Assembly (NCBI GenBank): GCA_038206235.1
Contig: JBBRBB010000010.1
Span: 59,460 to 123,459 of the forward strand
Direction: 5' to 3'
DNA: 64,000 bases
Source of the DNA: JBBRBB01 sp038206235
GTDB taxonomy: Bacteria > Bacteroidota > Bacteroidia > Chitinophagales > Chitinophagaceae
Shown here: in pieces, positions 8,285 through 16,568 of the stretch
How the letters are laid out: each line of letters starts with the position of its first letter
Position numbering within the stretch: position 1 is the stretch's first letter
Position numbers and translations under genes: made by a program
Notes under the pieces: generated by a model
Database searches by the model: none
The model's input: only the letters and a program-made list of their open reading frames with translations
What the model was told of the DNA's origin: nothing

Positions 8285-9211
8285 TTGCGGCAATCAACAA
8301 AAAATATATTACTCATAAAACCTTCCGGTTTTGTGTATAATAAAGAAACCTCAGCATCGAATGCTTTTCAGCATACCAGTAAAAAAAGTATAGAATCAAT
8401 AAAACAAAAAGCCTTTGATGAATTTGAAATGTTTACTGAAACATTAAGATTGAAAGGGGCTAATACATTTATTTTTGATGATACTATGTACCCCGAAAAA
8501 CCCGATGCAATTTTTCCCAATAACTGGGCAACATTTCATGCTGATGGAACTGTTATTCTTTACCCGATGCTCGCCTATAACAGGCGGCACGAAAGACGAA
8601 CAGATATTATTGATTCTCTCAAACAAAACTTCAGCATAACAAATATTCTTGACCTGAGCTATCATGAAAAGAATAATAAATTTTTAGAAGGCACAGGCAG
8701 CATTGTATTTGACCATAAGAATAAAATTGCTTATGCTTCTTTATCGCCCCGCACTGATAAAGAGCTTTTTCTTTGGGTGTGTGAATACCTGAACTACTCT
8801 CCGGTTTGTTTTCATTCTTACGATAAAACAGGCAAAGAGATTTATCATACAAACGTGATGATGTGTGTGGCTGAAAAATTTGCAATTGTATGTGCTGAAA
8901 GTATATTGGACCACGAAAGAGAAAAAGTTGTTCATTCACTTGAAGAAACACATCATACCATTATCAAAATCAGTTTTGAGCAAATGCAAAATTTTGCAGG
9001 TAATATGCTGGCTATCGCAATAAACAACAATAAAAATATTCTTGCTCTTTCAAAAACTGCATTTGACTCATTAACCAAAACCCAAAAGAAAGAAATAGAA
9101 AAACATTGTGAATTAGTTCCGCTTTCAATCCATACGATTGAAACAATTGGCGGTGGCAGTGCAAGGTGTATGATGGCAGAAATTTTTTTACAACCACTGA
9201 CTATAAAATAA
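8285..9211 (+). CDS. ctlX: CtlX-like citrulline/arginine-deiminase-superfamily hydrolase
   Basis: 308 residues from a TTG at 8285. That start places the first strand (NILLIKPSGFVYN) where the family has it; an upstream TTG at 8204 is in frame but falls in a repeat array and would add an unrelated hydrophobic leader. Motifs fit the amidinotransferase/arginine-deiminase (pentein) fold of CtlX: PEKPDAIFPNNWATFHADG, YPMLAYNRRHERR, GTGSIVFDHKNKIAYASLS and the C-terminal GGGSARCMMAEIFL carrying the catalytic Cys. CtlX members hydrolyse citrulline or related ureido/guanidino compounds. The next arginine-type gene in the window is the broken arginase-family gene at 14.8 kb, so the two may belong to the same nitrogen metabolism, though they are not an operon. 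Confidence 0.8.
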   Translation: MRQSTKNILLIKPSGFVYNKETSASNAFQHTSKKSIESIKQKAFDEFEMFTETLRLKGANTFIFDDTMYPEKPDAIFPNNWATFHADGTVILYPMLAYNRRHERRTDIIDSLKQNFSITNILDLSYHEKNNKFLEGTGSIVFDHKNKIAYASLSPRTDKELFLWVCEYLNYSPVCFHSYDKTGKEIYHTNVMMCVAEKFAIVCAESILDHEREKVVHSLEETHHTIIKISFEQMQNFAGNMLAIAINNNKNILALSKTAFDSLTKTQKKEIEKHCELVPLSIHTIETIGGGSARCMMAEIFLQPLTIK

Positions 9212-9230
9212 ATATTTTATAGTAATAATA

Positions 9231-9277
9231 CCGCAATGCATCTTCTAACACAAAGGCATTAAAAGAAAACATTGCGG
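9231..9277. terminator. Possible bidirectional terminator between convergent genes
   Basis: CCGCAATG (9231-9238) and CATTGCGG (9270-9277) form an 8-bp inverted repeat with a long loop, followed by an A run and TTTT. It is the only notable structure between the convergent CtlX-like gene and the lactonase-like gene. The large loop makes this weak. Confidence 0.3.
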
Positions 9278-9303
9278 CAAAAAATTTTCTTAGGCATTTC
9301 AAA

Positions 9304-10497
9304 TTAGTACGCTGCCATGCCTGCTGCAAAATCAGGAATGTGGGGAACAGTGCCAATTGCAGTTAAGCCACCATACTTATTTCTTTTGAATTTACCTATT
9401 GTATGGCTTTCGCTGTTTATACAATATACATATCTGTCATCGCCGCTTACCTTTAAATCTATGGGGGCTAAGCCGGTGTTGATTACAGTTCCTCCTGTAA
9501 AATATATATTTCCATTTTTTCTTACATAATAAGATGCAATAGTATTGTTACCCGTATTTGTTACAAAAGCATATCTTCCAAACTTGGCAACAGATACCCA
9601 GCACGAAGCAGTTTGGCCATTGGGTACGGCTCCATTCAAAGCTGTTGGATGCAGAAAATCTTCATAAGAAGTGCATGAACCGCGGTGCGGAGCACCGAAA
9701 GCTGTATTGGATACAATCATATAATCATCACGGGCAAAATCAAAGCCGAAAGGCTCATCACCAACTGAAGGAGTAAATATTCCCGCAGCAGATCCACCTG
9801 TTGATGCGTCAATAGCAAAAGAGGAAATCACATTTCCAAATCTTTCAGTAACTATCACTGCATTACCATAGGTACCAAAAGCGATTTGAGCGGGAATTGC
9901 ATTGGGCACACTGAGCTTCTGATAAGAAGATGGAATGTAGGTTAGGCTTCCGTCACTTTCCAATCTAAAACCGGTGATGTCTGCGGTTACTGAATTTACT
10001 ACATAAACAAGGTCATGATAATTGCAAATGCTTACAGGAAAAACACCCTCACAACCTCTGGTATGGCTCAATGTTATATCTCCTTCATTATCCACTGCAA
10101 AAGACGATATGGAATTTGAGCCTGTATTTACTGCAAAGAGCCAGTGATGGTCTTTACTTAATACTACTGCCCCCTGCGAATTCAAGGGTGCTCCTGCTCC
10201 TTTATCTCCAGTCATAACGGTTTGTTCTAAAGTGAGTGAACCATCATGATGATTTTGAGCATAATTAAGAATAGCATTGTGATCAGCGTCATTGCTTTCG
10301 ATATATACATAGCCATTATCGCTGGCATAAGCTCTATCGGCAGCATCGAGAATTGTTTCATCAGGGTTATTACCATTCTCTGACATCATTTCTCTAAGAG
10401 ACGATTCAGAAATAGCGGGGGTGTTGTTGAAGGCATCTTTCTGGCAAGATGCAAATAGCAGCATAATGGCTGCAGCAATCAATCGTTGTGTTTTCAT
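9304..10497 (-). CDS. Lipoprotein with lactonase-like seven-bladed beta-propeller
   Basis: 397 residues. The N-terminus is a lipoprotein signal with lipobox FASC (MKTQRLIAAAIMLLFASCQKD), so it is probably membrane-anchored in the envelope. The rest consists of propeller blades with motifs such as DKGAGAPLNSQGAVVLSKD, LFAVNTGSNSISSFAVDNEG, VYVVNSVTADITGFRLESDG, AFVTNTGNNTIASYYV and YVYCINSESHTIGKFK. This is the pattern of the YbhE/6-phosphogluconolactonase-like (and YncE-like) propellers. An extracytoplasmic lipoprotein is unlikely to be the true cytosolic phosphogluconolactonase, so its substrate is unknown. It stands alone, with a 481-base upstream gap. Confidence 0.75.
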   Translation of the reverse strand: MKTQRLIAAAIMLLFASCQKDAFNNTPAISESSLREMMSENGNNPDETILDAADRAYASDNGYVYIESNDADHNAILNYAQNHHDGSLTLEQTVMTGDKGAGAPLNSQGAVVLSKDHHWLFAVNTGSNSISSFAVDNEGDITLSHTRGCEGVFPVSICNYHDLVYVVNSVTADITGFRLESDGSLTYIPSSYQKLSVPNAIPAQIAFGTYGNAVIVTERFGNVISSFAIDASTGGSAAGIFTPSVGDEPFGFDFARDDYMIVSNTAFGAPHRGSCTSYEDFLHPTALNGAVPNGQTASCWVSVAKFGRYAFVTNTGNNTIASYYVRKNGNIYFTGGTVINTGLAPIDLKVSGDDRYVYCINSESHTIGKFKRNKYGGLTAIGTVPHIPDFAAGMAAY

Positions 10498-10978
10498 AAT
10501 ATTTAATGTTTAATAGGTGACGAATAGTATGTAACCTGCTTATTGCAGCGTTGCGATGCATAAAATTTTTGATAAAGTATTAAGCACACTCTGTCATTTT
10601 AATTTTTTTTAAATTCCCCAACAAGCTTCTATCTTGAGCGGAGACATTTTATCATCGCCGGTATTGGCATTTGTAAAAATCAAATTGCTAAGACCAAAGA
10701 GAATTTATAGTTGTACTAAAAAATTATGCCTGCCTGTTTGCAATTACAGGAAACTAAAGGGCATGAGAAATAAAGGAATTGTGTAGGAAATTTTACCCAA
10801 CAACTTTTTTGAAGAATTTATTTTGTGGGTTCTAAAAGTTACAAAACTATTGAAAAAGGGTTGCCGCAAAGTTGAGGCAAAAGGGATAATTGCAAAAAGA
10901 GAGGTATAATCTTTTTTAAATATTGCCCTGCAGCAAAAAGCGGCATGAAAAATTATGAAGGATAATTAATGCCGCAGA
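10498..10978. other. 481-base gap, no gene seen
   Basis: AT-rich DNA between two minus-strand genes. It must hold the promoter of the lactonase-like lipoprotein (which begins at 10497) and the transcription end of the DUF3570 operon. I found no ORF of note, no tRNA and no convincing stem-loop. The segment CTATTGAAAAAGGGTTGCCGCAAAGTTG and the purine-rich tract around 10890-10905 show no feature I can name. Confidence 0.5.
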
Positions 10979-12187
10979 TTATTTAAACTTTACATGCAGT
11001 GAAAGAATGTTAGAATGAAGACCTGTGCTTCGTATATAATGCCCATATCTTAACTCAAGCGAATTCCATTGCTTTATATTGAACACACCTTTTGGCGGCG
11101 CAATACGAATACCTGCTCCCAAAAAATGGCTGGTGAATTTTGAAAGGTCGTAGTCGCTTGTAAAATATATTTCTGAAACTTTATGCTCACTGTATGGCGC
11201 AAAATAATCAACAGCATTTTGTGAATAGAAACGGTAAAACGGGCTGACTGAAAAGAAGGGAGTTATTTTAATGGGGGTTTCAAGTTCTATGGTTTGCGCT
11301 TTCAATCCCCAATTATCAATATAGAAACGGTAATAGCTTTTCAAAATAAAATTGTCACCAAAAAAACAATTTGCCCGCAAGCCCACAGGCAGCTTGAACC
11401 TGTCATCGGGTAATGTTTCTGAACGTTCAGAATCATCATTAAAAAATACACGCTGATATTTTGTTGCCAGCAATCCGTGCTGATAAGTTGGTTCAAGAAC
11501 AAACAAAACCTGTAGTTGGGTATTAACTACCTGCGAAAAAGTGAATGAAGCGCTGAATGAATTGCGTGGTGTGTAATGTACAGGTCCCCCGCCAATGGCA
11601 CCCGTTCCATAATGTGGCGGTCTCAGCTCACTTGCATAAATTACCCGCCATGTATCAAGATACGCCTGCAGTTTTATTGCTATCTCGCTGTTCTTGTCCT
11701 TTGATGTTTTTGCAAAGTTTAATGCAGCGCCAACTGATTTGTAATCAAATTCAGTAGAATAAGAAAGAGCAGCGCCAAAGGTTCTATTCTTTTGTTCATT
11801 TAAAACATTCCATGAGAGAGAAGGATAAATACGTGTATCATCTTTTGAGCCTGAAGAGATAGTAACAGGATCTATCTTATCTGATGAAGCTGATGTATAA
11901 GTATCTGCACCCAGCTCACCGGTAAAAGTATGCTTATGGTATTTGTGGTCGTACTTAATCAGCTTTAATTCCAGCGTGTTTGCAAAGTCGGTGAGCTTTT
12001 CACTGCCAATGCCACCGGTAACTGCAGAATTATTTCCATTCTGCCGGTAATATCCCGAAACAAAATTTATTTCATCAATTTTTAATCGCCTGTTTTTATA
12101 TGATGTATCTTTTGCAGCAGGGTTTTGAGAGAATGCACTCAGTACGCTTACATACATCCCTATAACTGCCAAAGAAATTTTTTTCAT
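10979..12187 (-). CDS. DUF3570 outer-membrane beta-barrel-like protein
   Basis: 402 residues with signal peptide MKKISLAVIGMYVSVLSAFSQ. The remainder alternates amphipathic strands (LRPPHYGTGAIGGGPVHYTP, FLKSYYRFYIDNWGLK-like segments, FFSVSPFYRFYSQNAVDYFA), giving an outer-membrane barrel appearance and ending in strand NILSLHVKFK. It matches the DUF3570 family. It is the last gene of the operon thioredoxin - ApbE - DUF4266 - DUF3570, with 27 bases to the DUF4266 stop. DUF3570/DUF4266 pairs beside ApbE are, as I recall, a known gene neighbourhood linked to extracytoplasmic flavinylation; the barrel's own role is not established. Confidence 0.8.
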   Translation of the reverse strand: MKKISLAVIGMYVSVLSAFSQNPAAKDTSYKNRRLKIDEINFVSGYYRQNGNNSAVTGGIGSEKLTDFANTLELKLIKYDHKYHKHTFTGELGADTYTSASSDKIDPVTISSGSKDDTRIYPSLSWNVLNEQKNRTFGAALSYSTEFDYKSVGAALNFAKTSKDKNSEIAIKLQAYLDTWRVIYASELRPPHYGTGAIGGGPVHYTPRNSFSASFTFSQVVNTQLQVLFVLEPTYQHGLLATKYQRVFFNDDSERSETLPDDRFKLPVGLRANCFFGDNFILKSYYRFYIDNWGLKAQTIELETPIKITPFFSVSPFYRFYSQNAVDYFAPYSEHKVSEIYFTSDYDLSKFTSHFLGAGIRIAPPKGVFNIKQWNSLELRYGHYIRSTGLHSNILSLHVKFK

Positions 12188-12214
12188 CAGGATTATGTCT
12201 TTTAAAAAAGAGAA

Positions 12215-12472
12215 TCAATTACAACCGCAGCCGCCACCACTTTTGTCGCCATTAGCGCCCGATGCACCTTCTCTGTACGATTGAAAACTTTGTTCAAACT
12301 TTTGACATTTTCTTGCTGAGAGCTCCATCTCTGAATCATTCAAACGATTCTTCTGATACGGTTTTACTTCGGCGCATGACGGTAAACAAAAAGCTATTAA
12401 ACAAAGAAACGAAGCACATACAAGAATTGATTGTCCGCAGGACTCTGCGATAAGCTTGCGTATTCTTATCAT
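12215..12472 (-). CDS. DUF4266 small lipoprotein with CGCN tail
   Basis: 85 residues. A hydrophobic signal ends in the lipobox LPSC (about residue 32); the mature protein begins CAEVKPYQK, then has a conserved-looking middle (RLNDSEMELSARKCQKFEQS) and a glycine/cysteine tail GGGCGCN at the very C-terminus. This is the DUF4266 pattern. It overlaps the end of apbE by 4 bases (ATGA type), so translation is coupled. The invariant-looking C-terminal cysteine pair suggests metal, redox or covalent cofactor attachment, which I infer only from composition. The mature protein is only about 54 residues, so it must work with a partner, probably the DUF3570 barrel. Confidence 0.8.
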   Translation of the reverse strand: MIRIRKLIAESCGQSILVCASFLCLIAFCLPSCAEVKPYQKNRLNDSEMELSARKCQKFEQSFQSYREGASGANGDKSGGGCGCN

Positions 12473-13425
12473 CTTATTTTAATGTTTGATGAAGTATATA
12501 TTTTATCATTCTCATCAATAATGATACATGCTATCTGCCGCATTTGATTAATGAGATTCAATCCCACTTTAATTCCCATAACCATTACAGGTGTAGCCAT
12601 CGCATCTGCCAGCTCGGCAGAGGGAGTAATGATTGTAACGCTCTTTATACCTGAAACAGGATAGCCCGTTTTTGGGTCAAGGGTATGAGAATATTTTTTT
12701 CCGTTGATGACAGCATATTTTTCATAGTTACCGGAAGTGGCAACCGCCATGTTACTTATATCGAGATACGAGAACGGATGATGTGAGGCATTAGGATCAG
12801 AGATACCTACCGTCCATGCTTTGCCATCAGGCTGCGAACCCCATGTAATTAAATCTCCCGCCGCATTTACAATACCTGAAGTAACGCCCTGTTGTTGCAA
12901 AATATATTTTGCCCTATCTGCGGCATATCCTTTTCCTATCGCGCCAAACCCTATCCGCATTCCTTTTTCTTTAAGAAAAACAGAACCGTTTTTTTTATCC
13001 AATATCACATTTCGATAGTTGATCAACCGCACAGTTTGTTTTGCTGCAGATGCTTCAGGTAAGGCAGTCATGCTTACATCAAAATTCCAAAAACTTTTAT
13101 CTATGGAGCCATAGGTAATATCAAAAGCGCCTTGTGTTAACGCTGAAATTTTTAATGAGCGATATATCAGGCCAAAAACTTCTTTGTCAACTTTTACAGC
13201 ATGCAATCCTGCATTGTTATTGATTTGATTGGTTTCACTATTATCATCAAACGTAGTAAGCAGCTTTTCGATTCTGCGTATTTCTTTAATTGCAGTATCT
13301 ATGCGTTCTTCAGCCCATTGGGCATTATCGCTTACTACACTTATCTCAAAGCGATTACCCATTAGCCTGAGTACTCTCTTATGAATTGCCGCATTTGTAT
13401 TAACAGGCGATTCAATTACCTGCAT
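12469..13425 (-). CDS. apbE: ApbE-family FAD:protein FMN transferase
   Basis: 318 residues. ApbE enzymes move FMN from FAD to a Thr/Ser of target proteins outside the cytoplasm. Motifs present: MRIGFGAIGKGYAADRAKYI (FAD site), GIVNAAGDLITWG, YSHTLDPKTGYPVSGIKSVT and LADAMATPVMVMG, in the family order. The N-terminus (MQVIESPVNTNAAIHKRVLR) has no recognisable signal peptide, which is odd for an extracytoplasmic enzyme. The start overlaps the 3' end of the thioredoxin-like gene by 14 bases and the end overlaps DUF4266 by 4, so all are one coupled operon. No classical flavinylation target (FMN-binding domain with a D-x-x-S/T-G/A-T type site) is evident in the neighbours. Confidence 0.9.
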   Translation of the reverse strand: MQVIESPVNTNAAIHKRVLRLMGNRFEISVVSDNAQWAEERIDTAIKEIRRIEKLLTTFDDNSETNQINNNAGLHAVKVDKEVFGLIYRSLKISALTQGAFDITYGSIDKSFWNFDVSMTALPEASAAKQTVRLINYRNVILDKKNGSVFLKEKGMRIGFGAIGKGYAADRAKYILQQQGVTSGIVNAAGDLITWGSQPDGKAWTVGISDPNASHHPFSYLDISNMAVATSGNYEKYAVINGKKYSHTLDPKTGYPVSGIKSVTIITPSAELADAMATPVMVMGIKVGLNLINQMRQIACIIIDENDKIYTSSNIKIR

Positions 13426-13849
13426 CGGGTACTGTTTTTATTTGCTCTGTAAATTCCTCCGGGGTTGCCCTGGGCAGCCCATCCCATTCTTGCAACACCT
13501 TTCCTCTTGCATTAACTAAAACGGTTAAGGGAAATTTTCCGTCGGGATCATAAACGGCAGCAAGTGCATTATTCTTTGCGGTTTGCCCATCCTCTATCTT
13601 ATTTTTTTTGAGCCGGGGAAAATCTGCATTCACTAAGATTAAATGATCTGAAGCAAAATTTATAAAAGCCCCTGATTCAAAAATTTCTTTTTTCATCTCT
13701 ATGCAGGGACCGCACCAATCTGAACCGGAAAAATTAATAAGAATAAATTTGTTTTCTCTGAAGGCCTGTTGTTTTGCTTTATCAAAGTCTGTATTCCACC
13801 TGATGGATGTAAAGCATAGCGAGACAAGAAAAATGGTTACAAATTTCAT
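13412..13849 (-). CDS. Secreted thioredoxin-like protein (WCGPC)
   Basis: 145 residues with a short signal peptide (MKFVTIFLVSLCFTSI). The fold is thioredoxin: FILINFSGSDWCGPCIEMKK carries the redox-active CxxC, followed by the cis-Pro segment KFPLTVLVNARGKV. It is first in the operon with apbE, DUF4266 and DUF3570. A periplasmic thiol reductant beside a cysteine-tailed lipoprotein suggests it keeps the DUF4266 cysteines in the right redox state; that is inference. The predicted N-terminus begins at the only suitable ATG before the fold. Confidence 0.85.
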   Translation of the reverse strand: MKFVTIFLVSLCFTSIRWNTDFDKAKQQAFRENKFILINFSGSDWCGPCIEMKKEIFESGAFINFASDHLILVNADFPRLKKNKIEDGQTAKNNALAAVYDPDGKFPLTVLVNARGKVLQEWDGLPRATPEEFTEQIKTVPDAGN

Positions 13850-14240
13850 GGTATTGGAGTTTTAAAATTATTCCGCCTAAATAAATTTCAATAAGCGAAA
13901 ATAATAAAATTAAATTATATCAGGCTGCAATATAGGGAAAAACATTAATCAATAATAATTATGGGGGCAAACCAAATTGTCGCTCGAAAAATAATAAGGT
14001 TAGTATAAATTGGGTTCAATGTTTTCTACTAAGGTTGAAAGCCATATTTTTAACCCTCAATAAAAAACTACATCCTGTATTTGGTAAACCTTATTATTAT
14101 ATTTTTAATTTGATGCGACAATTTGAATGCACCTTACAGGTTAAAAAATATGCTGCGGAAAAAGAAAACATGAGTTGCAATGAAGCAGTAATTTTGGTTT
14201 TTTTTGAATATAATTTGCTCGCATAAAAAAATTGATAATT
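13850..14240. other. 391-base divergent gap, no gene accepted
   Basis: This is the space between the minus-strand flavinylation operon and the plus-strand thioredoxin-like gene, so it should carry both promoters. A 63-codon ORF (14035-14226) is present but has no recognisable pattern and no homologous look. I see no RNA gene. Confidence 0.5.
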
Positions 14241-14738
14241 ATGAAGAAGCTTTTTTTCATCCTGCTTTTCAGCATAATACTTTTTTTGGCAAAAGCATTT
14301 GTTTCAGATACAACAGGTTTATACAATCCGTCTGCGGATGCTACTGCTGATATTGAAAAAGCAGTTAAGCTTGCGGATAAAGAACACAAATTTGTATTGA
14401 TACAGGCCGGAGGCAATTGGTGTGTATGGTGTTTGCGATTTAATAAATTTGTTACTGAAGATTTGCAAATAGATTCACTGGTGCATGCCGGTTTTATTGT
14501 GTATCATCTTAATTACAGTAAAGAAAATACAAACAAAGCTGTGTTTGCAAAATATGGTTTTCCGCAGCGATTCGGATTTCCCGTGTTTATTATTTTAGAT
14601 GAAAAAGGGAACCGCATTCACACACAAAATTCTGCATATCTTGAGGAGGGCAAAAGCTATAACAAAGAAAAAGTGTTTGAATTTTTAAAAGACTGGACGC
14701 CAAATGCATTAAATCCTGATAAGTATAAAGACAAATAA
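14241..14738 (+). CDS. Secreted thioredoxin-fold protein (WCVWC)
   Basis: 165 residues from the ATG at 14241, chosen over 14232 because it starts the signal peptide directly (MKKLFFILLFSIILFLAKAF). The active-site region is FVLIQAGGNWCVWCLRFNKF, of the thioredoxin_7 type, with the cis-Pro segment FPVFIILDEKGNRI. The CVWC motif and insertions distinguish it from the WCGPC protein at 13.4 kb. It is transcribed away from that operon across a shared divergent gap, which would allow joint regulation. Its target is unknown. Confidence 0.8.
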   Translation: MKKLFFILLFSIILFLAKAFVSDTTGLYNPSADATADIEKAVKLADKEHKFVLIQAGGNWCVWCLRFNKFVTEDLQIDSLVHAGFIVYHLNYSKENTNKAVFAKYGFPQRFGFPVFIILDEKGNRIHTQNSAYLEEGKSYNKEKVFEFLKDWTPNALNPDKYKDK

Positions 14739-14824
14739 TTTTCAGGAATATCCGCATAGCATATTGTGAAGACTTTGGGGCAAAGGAATCTTTTCAAGGT
14801 CTTTCATATTATTTTAATTTCATA

Positions 14825-15618
14825 ATGATAAAAGTACTTGGAATACCTTATGACGGCAACTCTTCCTTCTTAAAAGGGCCTTCGCTTGCGCCACCCATAA
14901 TAAGACAGATGGAGAGATACGGTTCTGCAAATTGCTTCGCTGAAAATGGAGTAGAAATTTGCGAGGGTAAAACACATCATGATTTAGGAGATATTCTTTT
15001 CAGTGACCACAATCCTGAAAGCGTATTTAAAGTCATCGGACAAAACATAACAAATCAACTCGATAATAATGATAAAGTCTTTTGTTTTGGCGGCGACCAT
15101 TCCATAACATTTCCCATTGTTGATGCATATACAGACAAGTATGAAAATTTGAATATTCTTCATTTAGATGCTCATGCAGACCTTTACGAAAACTTTGACA
15201 ATAACCCCTTTTCGCATGCATCTCCTTTTGCAAGAATTTTGGAAAAAAGAAAAATAAATTCACTAACACAAGCGGGCATCAGAACACTAAACACACATCA
15301 AAAAATACAGGCAGAGAAATATAATGTTGAAGTTATTGAAATGAAAAATTTCAATTTCAGTTTATTCAAAAATTAAAAGCGCCACTCTATATCTCATTAG
15401 ACTTAGATGTATTAGACCCTGCATTTGCACCGGGAATTTCGCACCATGAACCTGGAGGATTCTCTACCCGTGATGTAATTAAAATAATTCAATCTGTTAC
15501 GGTTACTGTTGTTGGCGCTGATATAGTTGAATATAACCCAATGAGAGATGTAAATAATGTTACGGCTATGGCAGCCTATAAATTATTTAAAGAATTAATA
15601 GCAAAGATGGTTAATTGA
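14825..15618 (+). pseudogene. Arginase/agmatinase-family gene with one-base frameshift
   Basis: The first 184 codons carry the ureohydrolase signatures FCFGGDHSITFPIVD and NILHLDAHADLYENFD, with PFSHASPFARIL, and then run into a stop at 15374. The rest of the enzyme continues in the -1 frame to 15618, including YISLDLDVLDPAFAPGISHH, the third metal-binding motif. Adding one A to the A5 run near 15366-15370 restores a smooth reading through F-K-K-L-K-A-P-L-Y-I, about 264 residues in all. So either the base is missing from the assembly or the gene is recently broken. Intact, it would hydrolyse a guanidino compound (agmatine, arginine or formimidoylglutamate) with two Mn ions. Confidence 0.85.
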
Positions 15619-15620
15619 AC

Positions 15621-15784
15621 AACCTGTCAGGTGGTCAAGGGCTTGACACAGTAACGGGAATATGAGAATATTTATTTTTTTTATGATGAAGCAACTTCTG
15701 TAGATTGCGTACGTAATTTTAAAGTGAAAAAAACTTTTGCTTTTTTTGCAAAAGAAACCCCGTTTTTTAAAGCGGGTTTTTTTT
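15621..15784 (+). repeat. Duplicated 3'-gene debris, copy A, with terminator
   Basis: Begins AACCTGTCA, then jumps to a gene end reading T-V-T-G-I-stop, then GAATATTTATTTTTTTTATG and GCAACTTCTGTAGATTGCGT. All these blocks recur in the same order at 16169-16468, where about 150 more coding bases lie between the first two. Copy A thus looks like an internally deleted duplicate. It ends in a terminator (15755-15784: ACCCCG, loop, CGGGTTTTTTTT). Confidence 0.65.
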
Positions 15785-15916
15785 AGTGTGAGGTATTTAT
15801 TTTAACTAACCAGGTTTACGCTTCTTACTCTGTCTCATCCGGCTTTAACTAAAACACAATGCTTGCCTCTCGGCAACAAATACAGCGTACATTTATTATA
15901 TGAAAAACCAATTACT

Positions 15917-16063
15917 ATGAAATACCAATTCTTATTTATTCTTTTATCTATTGCCTCTTTTTTTGTGGGTGTTTACGAACTTTTCTTTATTGCAGAATGG
16001 ATAAAGGAACGTGGTAATTTACAAGTTTCAGAAGATAAAACTAACTTAGGGCTTAGTGAATAA
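15917..16063 (+). CDS. Possible 48-residue membrane protein
   Basis: From the ATG at 15917 the ORF begins MKYQFLFILLSIASFFVGVY, a plausible signal or membrane helix, followed by ELFFIAEWIKERGNLQVSED and a short acidic tail. An earlier ATG at 15863 would give 66 residues but puts a non-hydrophobic leader in front. It lies between the two debris copies and is followed by its own terminator-like hairpin at 16131. No family recognised; it may be an orphan or a remnant. Confidence 0.4.
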   Translation: MKYQFLFILLSIASFFVGVYELFFIAEWIKERGNLQVSEDKTNLGLSE

Positions 16064-16130
16064 TTTTGATAGCACCCCATAAAAGAAATGCAAAAAAGAT
16101 TTTTTTTTGATTTTTTTATAAGCTAAGAAA

Positions 16131-16161
16131 AGTCCTGCTTTTTGAAGCGGGATTTTTTTTT
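16131..16161 (+). terminator. Rho-independent terminator after the 48-residue ORF
   Basis: TCCTGCTT-TTT-GAAGCGGGA stem (one G-T pair) followed by nine T residues. The stem sequence closely resembles those ending copy A (CCCCG...CGGG) and copy B (CCCTGCTTTT...AAAGCGGGG), so three near-identical terminators occur within 700 bases. Confidence 0.75.
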
Positions 16162-16350
16162 CAGGGGGAACCTGTCACTTCAATTATCTTCGCCACAGAC
16201 ATAGTTCCTAACTATCCTGATACTTTTGCATTGCCTGCACAAAGGCAAATAGTTCTTTGGAAATACAGAGCTATTTATAGAAAAGATGAGGAGCGCACAA
16301 GGCGGTTAAGTGATGATGTACAGATTACAATAACGGGAACAGGAATGTGA
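16162..16350 (+). pseudogene. Remnant of a gene 3' end (about 62 codons), copy B
   Basis: An open frame without a start codon of its own reads through TSIIFATDIVPNYPDTF, RQIVLWKYRAIYRKDEERT and DVQITITGTGM to TGA at 16348. It has a protein-like look, and the tail resembles the final strands of small Bacteroidota beta-sandwich proteins (K-A-I-Y ... S-V-x-I-T-V), a loose impression only. The upstream part is missing; the frame begins right after the T run of the preceding terminator. The parent gene is not in the window. Confidence 0.5.
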
Positions 16351-16468
16351 GAATATTTATTTTTTTTGTGATAATAATGCAACTTCTGTAAATTGCATAA
16401 GTAATTTTTAGATTTAGAAATTTTGATTTCTTCGTGAAAAAGAAGCCCTGCTTTTCAAAGCGGGGTTT
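16351..16468 (+). repeat. Copy B 3' flank and terminator
   Basis: GAATATTTATTTTTTTTGTG and GCAACTTCTGTAAATTGCAT repeat the corresponding blocks of copy A with a few changes. The unit ends in a hairpin CCCTGCTTTT / AAAGCGGGG followed by TTTTTG (16444-16468). Together with 16169-16350 this is the longer copy of the duplicated segment. Confidence 0.65.
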
Positions 16469-16568
16469 TTGTTTTGAGATATTAGCCAACTGCCGGTCAC
16501 ATGATTATTTTTTCCTATCATATCATTTCTTCTTTCAATCCCCAATTTTTTTTTAATTTAACCCCGTT

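Noticed and set aside
14035..14226. 63-codon ORF in the divergent gap before the WCVWC thioredoxin gene
   Set aside because: No family pattern, no signal or helix, AT-rich, and in the position where promoters are needed; better read as non-coding.
15360..15385. Programmed -1 frameshift in the arginase-family gene
   Set aside because: The site lacks a proper X-XXY-YYZ heptamer and this family is not known to be recoded; a missing A is the simpler explanation.
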